NCBI GenBank assembly: GCA_016777965.1
Contig: JADHQL010000002.1
Coordinates: 1-50,641, forward strand
Length of the DNA stretch: 50,641 bases
From: Fidelibacterota bacterium
Lineage (GTDB): Bacteria; Fidelibacterota; Marinisomatia; Marinisomatales; Marinisomataceae
Reading direction: 5' to 3'
Below, one piece after another: positions 25,510-33,832 of the stretch (position 1 is the first letter of the stretch; each line of letters opens with the position of its first letter). The notes beneath the pieces are model-generated. The model was not told the DNA's origin. It searched no databases and worked only from the letters and a program-made list of their open reading frames with translations. Both the position numbers and the translations under genes were made by a program.

Positions 25510-26973
25510 ATGTCAAATAACGTTGAAAAGAAATTAACATTTGATGATGTTTTATTAGTTCCTAGAAAATCCTCTGTTTTACCCAAAGAAGTAGATTGTG
25601 CTACTAATCTTACAAAAAACATTACTTTAAATATTCCTATAATGAGTGCAGCTATGGACACTGTCACTGAATCTGAAATGGCAATTGCCTTGGCAAGACA
25701 AGGAGGTATCGGCGTTATTCACAAAAATTTAAGTATTGAAGCTCAAGCTTTAATGGTAGATAAAGTGAAAAGATATGAAAGTGGTATGATTAGAAATCCT
25801 ATTACTTTAGATCAAGAAAAGACAGTGCGAGATGCAAAACAACTAATGGAACAATATTCTATAGGAGGTTTACCTGTGTTATCCAAGGGTAAATTAGTGG
25901 GAATTATCACAAAAAGAGATATTCGTTTTGAATCAGATTTAAACACTCTTGTTAAAGATAGAATGACTTCAAAAAATTTAATTACAGTAGACTCTGATAC
26001 AAGTAACGAAGATGCCAAGAAAATTCTTCAAAAACACAGAATTGAAAGATTGTTAGTTGTTGATAAGCAAAATAATCTTGATGGTTTAATTACTGTTAAA
26101 GATTTAACCAAGAAAGAGGAATTTCCTTTCTCAACAAAAGATAATAATGGAAGATTGAGAGTTGCAGCTGCTATCAGTGTTAGAGAAGATTGGAAAGAAA
26201 GGATCAAAGCGCTTATAAAAGTAGCAGTAGATGCAATTGTTGTTGATACAGCGCATGGCCACTCTGAATTTGTTTTAAAATTAGTTAAGGAATTAAAAAA
26301 AGAATTTCCAAATTTAGATTTGATTGCGGGAAATGTAGCAACTCCTGAAGCTACTGAAGATTTGATAAAAGCTGGTGCAGATTGCGTAAAAATTGGTATT
26401 GGTGCAGGCTCTAGTTGCACTACAAGAATCATTGCTGGAGTTGGAGTGCCACAGTTATCAGCTGTAATGGACTGTGCTCAGGTTGGAATAAAGCACAAAA
26501 TACCTATCATTGCTGACGGCGGTATAAGGTATAGTGGAGATATTGCTAAATCTTTGGCTGTTGGTGCAAATGTAGTAATGCTTGGAGGTATGCTTGCCGG
26601 AATGGATGAAAGCCCAGGAGAGACAATCGTTTTTGAAGGAAGAAGATATAAATCTTATAGAGGAATGGGCTCACTAGCTGCAATGAAAGAGGGGGGCGGA
26701 GAAAGATATTTTCAGCAAGAAAAAGATGAATTAAAATTGGTTCCAGAAGGAATCGAAGGAATGGTTCCATTTAGAGGTCCAGTTAATAATACAATTTTTC
26801 AGTTAATTGGAGGTTTAAAATCTTCAATGGGCTATTGCGGTGCTAAAGATTTGAAATCATTTTATAAAAATAAAAAACTTATTGAAATTTCATCTGCAGG
26901 AATTAAAGAAAGTCACCCTCACGAAGTGAGTATTATAAAGGAAGCCCCAAACTACCAGGGACACAATAAGTAA
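25510..26973 (+). CDS. guaB: IMP dehydrogenase
   Basis: The 487-residue enzyme oxidises IMP to XMP with NAD+, the committed step to GMP. It begins with L-T-F-D-D-V-L-L-V-P at 9-18. Two CBS domains are inserted at about 95-205, and the catalytic loop G-A-G-S-S-C-T-T-R near 300-308 holds the nucleophilic Cys. The mobile flap R-Y-K-S-Y-R-G-M-G-S is also present. Length is normal. The 120-base leader has a GGAG site, two small inverted repeats (TTAAC/GTTAA at 25434-25447; CTTTTT/AAAAAG around 25450-25466) and a possible promoter (TTAACC, 18 bases, TCTAAA). It stands alone and converges on rpsT. Confidence 0.97.
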   Translation: MSNNVEKKLTFDDVLLVPRKSSVLPKEVDCATNLTKNITLNIPIMSAAMDTVTESEMAIALARQGGIGVIHKNLSIEAQALMVDKVKRYESGMIRNPITLDQEKTVRDAKQLMEQYSIGGLPVLSKGKLVGIITKRDIRFESDLNTLVKDRMTSKNLITVDSDTSNEDAKKILQKHRIERLLVVDKQNNLDGLITVKDLTKKEEFPFSTKDNNGRLRVAAAISVREDWKERIKALIKVAVDAIVVDTAHGHSEFVLKLVKELKKEFPNLDLIAGNVATPEATEDLIKAGADCVKIGIGAGSSCTTRIIAGVGVPQLSAVMDCAQVGIKHKIPIIADGGIRYSGDIAKSLAVGANVVMLGGMLAGMDESPGETIVFEGRRYKSYRGMGSLAAMKEGGGERYFQQEKDELKLVPEGIEGMVPFRGPVNNTIFQLIGGLKSSMGYCGAKDLKSFYKNKKLIEISSAGIKESHPHEVSIIKEAPNYQGHNK

Positions 26974-26992
26974 TTCTTTATTTTAAAGAATT
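26972..26992. terminator. Bidirectional AT-rich hairpin between guaB and rpsT
   Basis: AATTCTTTA (26972-26980) and TAAAGAATT (26984-26992) form a perfect nine-base inverted repeat with a three-base loop. It covers the ends of two convergent genes: it includes part of both stop codons. It lacks a strong U tract and has one G:C pair per arm, so terminator function in both directions is likely from position but not certain. Confidence 0.45.
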
Positions 26993-27232
26993 TAAATAAT
27001 TAGCAATCTTAGATTTCTGCCTAGCAGCATTATTTTTATGGATAATATTTTTGCTGGCCATTTTATCAATGAATGAAACTGCACTTGAATAATATTCATC
27101 AGCAGCTTTTTTAGAGTCAGAAGATAATACATTTTTAATAAGTGTACGCATTCTTGACTTGTTTTGAGAGTTGATAGCTCTTCTCTTTAAGTCTTGTCTA
27201 TCTCTTTTAATTTGTTGTTTATGTCTATCCAT
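26978..27232 (-). CDS. rpsT: 30S ribosomal protein S20
   Basis: The 84-residue basic helical protein matches S20: M-D-R-H-K-Q-Q-I-K-R-D-R-Q at the start, then R-R-A-I-N-S-Q-N-K-S-R-M-R-T and a C-terminal K-N-N-A-A-R-Q-K-S. It binds 16S rRNA in the small subunit. I take the ATG at 27232 as the start; a TTG 15 bases upstream is in frame but adds residues not typical of S20 and lies in the putative promoter. The gene is alone, convergent with guaB and divergent from meaB. Confidence 0.95.
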   Translation of the reverse strand: MDRHKQQIKRDRQDLKRRAINSQNKSRMRTLIKNVLSSDSKKAADEYYSSAVSFIDKMASKNIIHKNNAARQKSKIANYLNSLK

Positions 27233-27245
27233 AAAATGTAACCGC

Positions 27246-27274
27246 AACTTATTCTATTCAGAAATAGATGTCAA
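27246..27274 (-). promoter_or_regulatory. Candidate rpsT promoter
   Basis: On the minus strand a perfect TTGACA (plus 27269-27274) is followed after 17 bases by TAAGTT (plus 27246-27251). A better -10 match, TAGAAT (plus 27251-27256), overlaps at a shorter spacing. Either would give a very short leader before the rpsT ATG at 27232. The perfect -35 supports a real promoter, while the -10 choice is open. Confidence 0.4.
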
Positions 27275-27324
27275 TAATTTTCTAATTTGATTATGGTTTT
27301 AAGTTTTATCCTTTAAATTAAGCT

Positions 27325-28269
27325 ATGTCGTCAAAGAATTTGAAAGAAATAGCAGATAAAGCCAGAAAAAATGATTTTATTTCCATTTCTGAGTTAATGA
27401 CTGGTATTGAAAATAGAGTTTTTACAAGAAAAGAAGTATCCCAACTAATCTTCAAGGAATCTCATAAATCATTAAAGATTGGAATTACAGGTCCTCCTGG
27501 TGCAGGAAAAAGTTCACTAATGAACAAGCTTATTCCACTAATAAGGAAAGAAAATTTATCGATAGGAGTAATTGCAATTGATCCTTCAAGCCCAATTACT
27601 GGAGGTTCTTTTTTGGGAGATAGAGTAAGAATTAATAATGCTGTAAATGATAATAATGTTTTTGTAAGAAGTATGGGATCTAGAGCAGAGCTTGGTGGAG
27701 TAACTGAGTTAGCAGAAGATTTTAGTGATATTTTGGCGTTTAGTGGAAAAGATATAATTTTTATAGAAACCGTTGGAGTAGGACAATCTGAGTACAGTGT
27801 GTCAGAAATTGCTGATTTGACCACTTTAGTTTTTGTTCCTGAATCTGGAGATGAAATTCAACTTTTAAAAGCTGGAATTTTGGAATTAGCTGATATATTT
27901 GTTGTTAATAAGTCAGATAGAAAAGATTCTAATCTATTAGTAAAATCTATAAATAATATTTTATCATCAACTAAAAAAGACTCAAAGAAAATTCCAATTT
28001 TCAAAACAAGCTGTAAAACAGGAGAGGGTATTGAAGATTTTTCACAAGCTATTAGTTCATACTTCAAATCAATGAAAGACAATAAAGATATACAAGAAAA
28101 GCAAGTTTTAAGATATAATCGAAGAATAAAATCAATAGTTGAAAAAGATATTTTAAGTCAATTTTGGAATGAGGAAAGAACTGCTCTTTTAGATGGTATT
28201 GATAAAGCCTCAATAAAAGTAAAGTCACCATACGAGCTTGTTGATGAAATTAAAGGAAAAAATGAATAA
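27325..28269 (+). CDS. meaB: MeaB/ArgK-type G3E GTPase
   Basis: The 314-residue P-loop GTPase has G-P-P-G-A-G-K-S-S at 56-64, the D-P-S-S-P segment, F-I-E-T-V-G-V-G-Q-S-E near 149-159 and N-K-S-D. MeaB guards the B12-dependent methylmalonyl-CoA mutase, coupling cofactor delivery to GTP hydrolysis. No mutase gene lies in this window, which is common when the partner is elsewhere. It is divergent from rpsT and overlaps tatC by eight bases. Confidence 0.92.
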   Translation: MSSKNLKEIADKARKNDFISISELMTGIENRVFTRKEVSQLIFKESHKSLKIGITGPPGAGKSSLMNKLIPLIRKENLSIGVIAIDPSSPITGGSFLGDRVRINNAVNDNNVFVRSMGSRAELGGVTELAEDFSDILAFSGKDIIFIETVGVGQSEYSVSEIADLTTLVFVPESGDEIQLLKAGILELADIFVVNKSDRKDSNLLVKSINNILSSTKKDSKKIPIFKTSCKTGEGIEDFSQAISSYFKSMKDNKDIQEKQVLRYNRRIKSIVEKDILSQFWNEERTALLDGIDKASIKVKSPYELVDEIKGKNE

Positions 28270-28990
28270 TAATGATATGTCGATTGTAGATCATCTTGAA
28301 GAACTAAGATGGAGAATTTTAAAGTCTTTAGGTTCGATACTTTTAATGTCAGTTTTAACATTTAATTTTGCAAATTTTCTTGTAGATATTCTAATAAAAC
28401 CTGCTTCTCAAATTAATTCAGATTTAAACCTTCAGGTTTTAACAATTCAAGGTATGTTTCTTTTAAAATGGAATTTGGCTATCATTGGAGGAATTATTTT
28501 ATCTCTTCCAGTTATAACAGTTCAAGTTTGGAAATTTTTATCTCCAGGCCTTTATGATAAAGAAAAGAAGATACTAATTCCGCTGATTCTTACCGCATTT
28601 ATTTGTTTTATTTTAGGAGGTTTTTTTGCTTATAAGGTAATCTTACCTTTTTCTTTAGATTTTTTTGCATCTATGATAACAGCAGATATACAAAATAATT
28701 TCTCAATCAATTATTATTTTAGTTTTGTATTATCTTTGATGATTGGAGCAGGATTAATTTTCGAATTGCCTGTCGCATCCTTCTTATTTTCTTCAATTGG
28801 ATTAATTAATCCAGAATTTTTAAAAACATATAGAAGAGAAGCTATTGCTATAACAGTTGTTCTTTCTGCGATAATTACGCCTCCAGATCCAATTAGTCTT
28901 ATTATAATGTCTATTCCAATGTTAATCTTGTATGAAATAAGTATAGCCGTATCCTGGTTTGCTAATAAACTTTTTAATAATGAGAAATGA
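28262..28990 (+). CDS. tatC: Sec-independent protein translocase TatC
   Basis: The 242-residue protein has six membrane helices and TatC hallmarks: an N-terminal H-L-E-E-L-R-W-R near residues 11-18, the P-G-L-Y-D-K-E-K-K loop and the conserved F-E-L-P-V segment near 165. It forms the receptor for twin-arginine signal peptides. I start at ATG 28262, behind AAAGGA and inside the meaB end, because an upstream in-frame TTG adds only poorly conserved residues. No tatA or tatB is adjacent. Confidence 0.95.
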   Translation: MNNNDMSIVDHLEELRWRILKSLGSILLMSVLTFNFANFLVDILIKPASQINSDLNLQVLTIQGMFLLKWNLAIIGGIILSLPVITVQVWKFLSPGLYDKEKKILIPLILTAFICFILGGFFAYKVILPFSLDFFASMITADIQNNFSINYYFSFVLSLMIGAGLIFELPVASFLFSSIGLINPEFLKTYRREAIAITVVLSAIITPPDPISLIIMSIPMLILYEISIAVSWFANKLFNNEK

Positions 28991-29988
28991 AAAAGATTTT
29001 AGTCATCAGAATGAGTGCAATTGGTGATATTGTTCTTGCAACATCATTTCTAGAATCAGTAAAACAAAAATATCCTGATAGTGAGATACATTTTCTTATC
29101 AAGAAAGAGTTCTCTGATCTTTTAAAGAAACATCCAATTATTGATAAGCTTGTATCTTTTGATAAAAAACTAGGATTAAATGAGCTATTTCGATTGGGAA
29201 GATTTTTAAGAAGTAATAATTATGACATAATTTTTGATATCCATAGCGTTTTTAGAACAAGAGTTTTATCACTTTTTTTAAGAAATAATTTATTTAAGCA
29301 GATAAAAAAACCAAGATTAAGAAGATTCCTATTGTTTTACGGTTATAAAAATTATTTTGAAGAAAGCTTCAGTCATATAAAAATGTATCATACCTTATTA
29401 GGACAAGATAAAACTTTTCCTCAAACCAACTTGTATATTGATCAACTTGAGGAAGATAAAACTAAACAGTTTTTAAGAGAAAATAACATTGGAAATAATT
29501 ATATAGCTATTGTCCCAGGTGCTGCGTGGAGTCAAAAGCAATGGTCGATTGACAATTATAATAATTTAATAAAAAAGTTAATACGTTCGTTTAATTCAAC
29601 AATTGTAATTCTTGGATCCTCAAATGATGTTATTTGTGATAAAATTATTAAACATGACAAAATCATAAACTTAAAAGATAAAACATCTTTAAGAAAGGCA
29701 ATGGGTATAGTTAAATATGCAAAGCATACTTTAGGAAGTGATACTGGTCTTTTACATATTTCTGAAGCAATGGGGACACCAGTAACAATGATTTTAGGTC
29801 CTACATCCAAAGAAACAGGCGCCAGAGTTACATTAAGTGACTCAAGAGTCATTGAAAATAAAGATTTATGGTGCAGACCATGCTCACAAAATGGTAGTAG
29901 GCCTTGTTATAGAAAACAACAGTACTGTATGACTGAAATTGACAGCGAAAAAGTGTATAGCAATGTAAGTAAGGCTTTAACATTATGA
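28987..29988 (+). CDS. Glycosyltransferase family 9, heptosyltransferase-like
   Basis: The 333-residue protein starts with K-K-I-L-V-I-R-M-S-A-I-G-D-I-V-L-A, typical of GT9 LPS heptosyltransferases. Its second half has P-G-A-A-W-S-Q-K-Q-W and the nucleotide-sugar region G-S-D-T-G-L-L-H-I-S-E-A-M-G-T-P near 247-262. It transfers a heptose or similar sugar to the LPS inner core. It overlaps tatC by four bases and waaA by four bases, and pairing with waaA supports core assembly. Heptosyltransferase I or II cannot be told apart here. Confidence 0.9.
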   Translation: MKKILVIRMSAIGDIVLATSFLESVKQKYPDSEIHFLIKKEFSDLLKKHPIIDKLVSFDKKLGLNELFRLGRFLRSNNYDIIFDIHSVFRTRVLSLFLRNNLFKQIKKPRLRRFLLFYGYKNYFEESFSHIKMYHTLLGQDKTFPQTNLYIDQLEEDKTKQFLRENNIGNNYIAIVPGAAWSQKQWSIDNYNNLIKKLIRSFNSTIVILGSSNDVICDKIIKHDKIINLKDKTSLRKAMGIVKYAKHTLGSDTGLLHISEAMGTPVTMILGPTSKETGARVTLSDSRVIENKDLWCRPCSQNGSRPCYRKQQYCMTEIDSEKVYSNVSKALTL

Positions 29989-31220
29989 TGGTTCTAATAT
30001 TTTTATACAACCTTGTAGCTCTTCCAATTATTTTTCTTTTATCAATTATTTTTTCAATTTTTAACACAAAAATAAGAAAAGGATTAATTGGGAGATTTAA
30101 TTCTTTTTCAGCACTCAAATCATTTCCAACGAACAAGTTTTCACAGATTTATTGGTTTCATTGCGCATCTTTTGGAGAATATCAACAAGTTGAGACATTA
30201 ATTGAACAAATAAAAAAAAGAGATCAAGGTATAGGAATTATAACCTCCTTTTTTTCATCATCAGGATTTGAAAATGTAAATGATAGAAATATTGATATGA
30301 AAATTTATTTACCATTTGATTTTATTTTTTCATCATTTAAGGCTTTAAGAACAATAAAACCTAGTAAAATATTCTTTACTTCAAGTGATTTTTGGCCAAG
30401 TTTTTTATTTGCGGCAAATCAGTTAAATATTACAACAGTTTTAACATCAGCAAGATATAGAAAATCATATAACATATTTTTGAAAATGTTTAATAAGATA
30501 TTTTGTGTAAGTGATAATGATTATCATCAAATAAAAAAGAATATTTCAAATGATGAAATTTATAAAATTGGAAATCCCCGATATGATAGAATATTAAATA
30601 ATTTAGAAAATGTTGAATACAAACTTGATTCTTCTAGAAAGGATGAAGTCAATATATTGATTTTTGCAAGTATGTGGGATGAAGACAATAAAATGATTTT
30701 TGAAAAGTTTATTAATTCACCATTAGTTAATCATTTTGAAAAAGTGATAATTGTTCCTCATGAAGTAACTAATTCCTATTTAAATTACTATTGCTCTGTT
30801 CTCAAGGATAATGATTTTTCATTCAAAAAAATAAATCAGTATCAAAATTTTAACAAATTTGAAGAAAAGTATATTATTATAAATAAAGTAGGTTTTCTTT
30901 CAAAATTATACGCTCAAAGTACTGTTGCCTATGTTGGAGGAGGCTTTTCAAAATCGGGAATACATAATATTATTGAGCCCGCAGCTGCTTCAAATCCAGT
31001 TATTTTTGGTGCTAATTTTATGAATTCTAATGAATCTGACGCTGAAGGTTTAATAGATGTTTTAGGTGGTTTTTCTGTTGATTCTTATGAGATATTTACT
31101 GAAAAAATAAATTGGCTTTTAGATAAAAATAATTATAATAATTCATCAAAAAATTGTAAATCTTTTGTTGCTGAAAATTCTGGCGCCACTAAAGAAATTT
31201 TACAGAAATTATATGAGTAA
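29985..31220 (+). CDS. waaA: 3-deoxy-D-manno-octulosonic acid (Kdo) transferase
   Basis: The 411-residue protein has an N-terminal membrane helix (about 2-26) and the Kdo-transferase motif W-F-H-C-A-S-F-G-E-Y at 57-66, where Glu65 matches the catalytic base. A later K-I-G-N-P-R-Y-D-R and the G-G-G-F-S-K-S-G-I-H-N-I-I-E-P-A segment bind CMP-Kdo. It adds Kdo to lipid A precursor at the inner membrane. Two ATG codons overlap the previous stop (29985 and 29988). Its last bases overlap pgsA's start. Confidence 0.94.
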   Translation: MMVLIFLYNLVALPIIFLLSIIFSIFNTKIRKGLIGRFNSFSALKSFPTNKFSQIYWFHCASFGEYQQVETLIEQIKKRDQGIGIITSFFSSSGFENVNDRNIDMKIYLPFDFIFSSFKALRTIKPSKIFFTSSDFWPSFLFAANQLNITTVLTSARYRKSYNIFLKMFNKIFCVSDNDYHQIKKNISNDEIYKIGNPRYDRILNNLENVEYKLDSSRKDEVNILIFASMWDEDNKMIFEKFINSPLVNHFEKVIIVPHEVTNSYLNYYCSVLKDNDFSFKKINQYQNFNKFEEKYIIINKVGFLSKLYAQSTVAYVGGGFSKSGIHNIIEPAAASNPVIFGANFMNSNESDAEGLIDVLGGFSVDSYEIFTEKINWLLDKNNYNNSSKNCKSFVAENSGATKEILQKLYE

Positions 31221-31755
31221 ATTGTTTAAAGTTAGCGATATATTTCTTGTTCCTAATCTAATTACAATTCTGAGATTTTTTCTTATTGCTCCAATGATTA
31301 TATCTTACAAGAATGGAATGCAATCGTATTTTTTAATAATACTTTTTGTATCATTATTATCAGATTTTCTAGATGGAATTGCTGCTAGAATTCTTGACCA
31401 GAAATCAGAGCTTGGCAAAACACTTGATCCAATTGCAGATGGAATTACACTATTTGCTTTTATAATTCTTTTTAATAAAGAAGGTCTAATCTCAACTTCG
31501 TTTATGATTTTTTATTTTTTAAGACAATTGACAATTTTAATATTTTCATTATGGTATTTACCAAAATTGAAAACGGTTTATGGATCTAATATTTTAGGCA
31601 AAACTGGAGTATGTTTTTTAGGAGCTGCACTATGTATTTTTGCATTTAAGGCGCAGAGTATGTATTACATTACGCCCGTTTTATTGAATATTACTGCTAT
31701 TCTATTATTTATCAGCCTTCTTGATTATCTAAGGTTTTTTCTAAGTATAAAATAA
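31213..31755 (+). CDS. pgsA: CDP-alcohol phosphatidyltransferase, PgsA-like
   Basis: The 180-residue membrane protein has the complete CDP-alcohol phosphotransferase motif. It is spread over S-D-F-L-D-G-I-A-A-R near 51-60 and G-K-T-L-D-P-I-A-D-G near 69-78, with four aspartates in the D(x)2DG(x)2AR(x)8G(x)3D(x)3D arrangement. The most likely reaction is CDP-diacylglycerol plus glycerol 3-phosphate to phosphatidylglycerophosphate. I start at ATG 31213, eight bases inside waaA, rather than at an upstream TTG. Phosphatidylserine or other alcohol specificity is possible. Confidence 0.85.
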   Translation: MSKLFKVSDIFLVPNLITILRFFLIAPMIISYKNGMQSYFLIILFVSLLSDFLDGIAARILDQKSELGKTLDPIADGITLFAFIILFNKEGLISTSFMIFYFLRQLTILIFSLWYLPKLKTVYGSNILGKTGVCFLGAALCIFAFKAQSMYYITPVLLNITAILLFISLLDYLRFFLSIK

Positions 31756-31768
31756 AAAATAGACCTAA

Positions 31769-31797
31769 TTGTCATACAAATTATTTTACTTTATAGT
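31769..31797 (+). promoter_or_regulatory. Candidate sigma-70 promoter of uvrB
   Basis: TTGTCA (31769-31774), an exact 17-base spacer, then TATAGT (31792-31797): five of six matches in each box. It lies 26 bases before the uvrB ATG at 31824, giving a leader of about 20 bases. No LexA-like palindrome is evident around it. Confidence 0.6.
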
Positions 31798-31823
31798 AGT
31801 TAATATCTAAATTATTGGTCATT

Positions 31824-33818
31824 ATGGCAGACTTTAAGGTAGAATCAAAATTTTCTCCAGCAGGAGACCAGCCAACAGCAATATCTGAATTATCAGATGG
31901 ATTGAAGGAAAATGCATCTCATCAGACTTTACTTGGTGTAACTGGATCAGGAAAAACATATACAATAGCAAAGGTAATTGAGGAAGTTCAAAAGCCGACT
32001 CTGGTTATTTCTCATAATAAAACTTTAGCAGCTCAGCTTTATGGAGAATTTAAAAACTTATTTCCAAATAATGCTGTTGAATACTTTATTAGCTATTACG
32101 ATTATTATCAGCCTGAATCATATATGCCAGTAACTGATACATTTATAGAAAAAGACTTCTCTATGAATGAAGAAATTGATCGTCTAAGATTAAAAGCAAC
32201 CAGCTCTTTACTTCAAAGGAAAGATGTCATTGTCGTTAGCTCTGTTTCTTGCATATATGGTTTAGGTAATCCAAAAGAGTGGAAGAAGCAAGTGGTTCAT
32301 TTAAAACTCGATGATTCCATTAGCAGGTCTAGCTTAACTGAAAACCTTATTGATATTTATTATCAAAGAAATGATCAAGTTTTAGAGAGATGTAATTTTA
32401 GAATTTTAGGAGATATTTTTGAAATCTTTCCAGCATATGAGGATAAGGCTATCAGAGTTGATATTTTTGACAATATTATTCAATCAATAGTATCGTTTGA
32501 TTCTTTAACAGGAGAAGAACATTCTGAGCATGATGAATTTTATCTATATCCCGCAAGACATTTCATTTCTGATAAAGATAAAAATGATTCGGTTATTAAA
32601 GAGATAAAAAGAGACTTAATTGAGAGGACTAAGTTCTTTAATGAAAACGAAAAGTTTTTAGAAGAACAAAGAATTAGTCAAAGAACTAATTTTGATATTG
32701 AAATGATTCAAGAGATTGGATATTGTTCTGGCATTGAAAATTATTCAAGATATTTTGATGGAAGAAAAGAAGGCGAAAGACCTTTTACATTGATTGATTT
32801 TTTCCCTGAAGATTTTTTAACTGTAATAGATGAGTCACATGTTACTTTGCCTCAAATCCAGGCTATGTATGGAGGAGATAGAAAGCGTAAAGATAATTTG
32901 ATTGATTATGGGTTTAGGTTGCCCTCAGCATATGATAATAGACCGTTAAAATCAGATGAATTTTCAACACTTCAAAATCAAGTTATTTACGCATCTGCAA
33001 CTCCATCACATAGAGAGTTAGAACTCTCTCAGGGGGCAATCACTGAATTAATTAATAGGCCTACTGGATTGATAGATCCTGAGTTGATGATTAGACCTTC
33101 TGCTGGTCAAATTGATGATCTTATTTCAGAGATAAAAATTAGGTCATTAAAAGATGAAAGATGTTTAGTTACTACATTAACTAAGAAAATGGCTGAAGAC
33201 CTATCCGAGTATTTAAGTTCTGTTGGTTTAAGAGTTCGATACCTTCATTCAGAAGTGAAAACCATTGAAAGAGTTAAAATTTTAAGAGATTTAAGATTAG
33301 GTCATTTTGATGTTTTAGTTGGAATCAATCTATTGAGAGAAGGATTAGATCTTCCTGAAGTATCATTGGTTGCAATTTTAGATGCTGATAAGGAGGGATT
33401 TCTTAGATCTAAAAGTTCATTGGTTCAAACAGCAGGTAGGGCAGCTCGACATGAGCAAGGTAAAGTAATTTTATATGCTGATAAAATAACAGATTCGATG
33501 AAATATTTGATTGATGAAACTGATCGAAGAAGAAAAATTCAAATGAAATACAATAAAGAAAACAACATTACTCCAAAAACAGTTAAAAAATCAGTTGAGG
33601 AAATTATGCAATCAACTAGAGTCGCTGAATCTTACAGAGATAGTGAAATTGAAGTTAAAAGAGATGTTGCGACAGACAAGTTTTTAATGGAGGATAAAAA
33701 AATTGTTGTAGAAATGATTAGAGAAGAGATGCTTGAAGCAGCTGAAAATTTAGAATTTGAAAAAGCAGCCAAGCTAAGAGATGAAATGAACAAACTAGAA
33801 AAAGAAATTAAGTTATAA
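31824..33818 (+). CDS. uvrB: Excinuclease ABC subunit B
   Basis: The 664-residue damage-verification helicase of nucleotide excision repair shows Q-P-T-A-I-S-E-L near 17-24, Walker A G-V-T-G-S-G-K-T near 38-45, and the beta-hairpin region Y-Y-D-Y-Y-Q-P-E near 92-99. D-E-S-H is at about 336-339, and helicase motifs V and VI are present (D-L-P-E-V-S-L; Q-T-A-G-R-A-A-R). A C-terminal UVR motif follows for UvrC contact. ATG at 31824 is preferred over TTG at 31815. It probably starts a transcription unit from the promoter just upstream and may continue into the regulator gene 14 bases later. Confidence 0.97.
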   Translation: MADFKVESKFSPAGDQPTAISELSDGLKENASHQTLLGVTGSGKTYTIAKVIEEVQKPTLVISHNKTLAAQLYGEFKNLFPNNAVEYFISYYDYYQPESYMPVTDTFIEKDFSMNEEIDRLRLKATSSLLQRKDVIVVSSVSCIYGLGNPKEWKKQVVHLKLDDSISRSSLTENLIDIYYQRNDQVLERCNFRILGDIFEIFPAYEDKAIRVDIFDNIIQSIVSFDSLTGEEHSEHDEFYLYPARHFISDKDKNDSVIKEIKRDLIERTKFFNENEKFLEEQRISQRTNFDIEMIQEIGYCSGIENYSRYFDGRKEGERPFTLIDFFPEDFLTVIDESHVTLPQIQAMYGGDRKRKDNLIDYGFRLPSAYDNRPLKSDEFSTLQNQVIYASATPSHRELELSQGAITELINRPTGLIDPELMIRPSAGQIDDLISEIKIRSLKDERCLVTTLTKKMAEDLSEYLSSVGLRVRYLHSEVKTIERVKILRDLRLGHFDVLVGINLLREGLDLPEVSLVAILDADKEGFLRSKSSLVQTAGRAARHEQGKVILYADKITDSMKYLIDETDRRRKIQMKYNKENNITPKTVKKSVEEIMQSTRVAESYRDSEIEVKRDVATDKFLMEDKKIVVEMIREEMLEAAENLEFEKAAKLRDEMNKLEKEIKL

Positions 33819-33832
33819 TCAACGGAGATATT

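Noticed and set aside
26028-26432. Long minus-strand frame within guaB
   Set aside because: Antisense to a complete IMP dehydrogenase; no ribosome site and no family resemblance.
27233-27247. TTG at 27247 as start of rpsT
   Set aside because: The added residues are not typical of S20 and would fall in the -10 region of the likely promoter.
29849-30136. Minus-strand open frame over the heptosyltransferase-waaA junction
   Set aside because: It is antisense to two well-supported genes and its composition looks like a shadow of AT-rich coding sequence.
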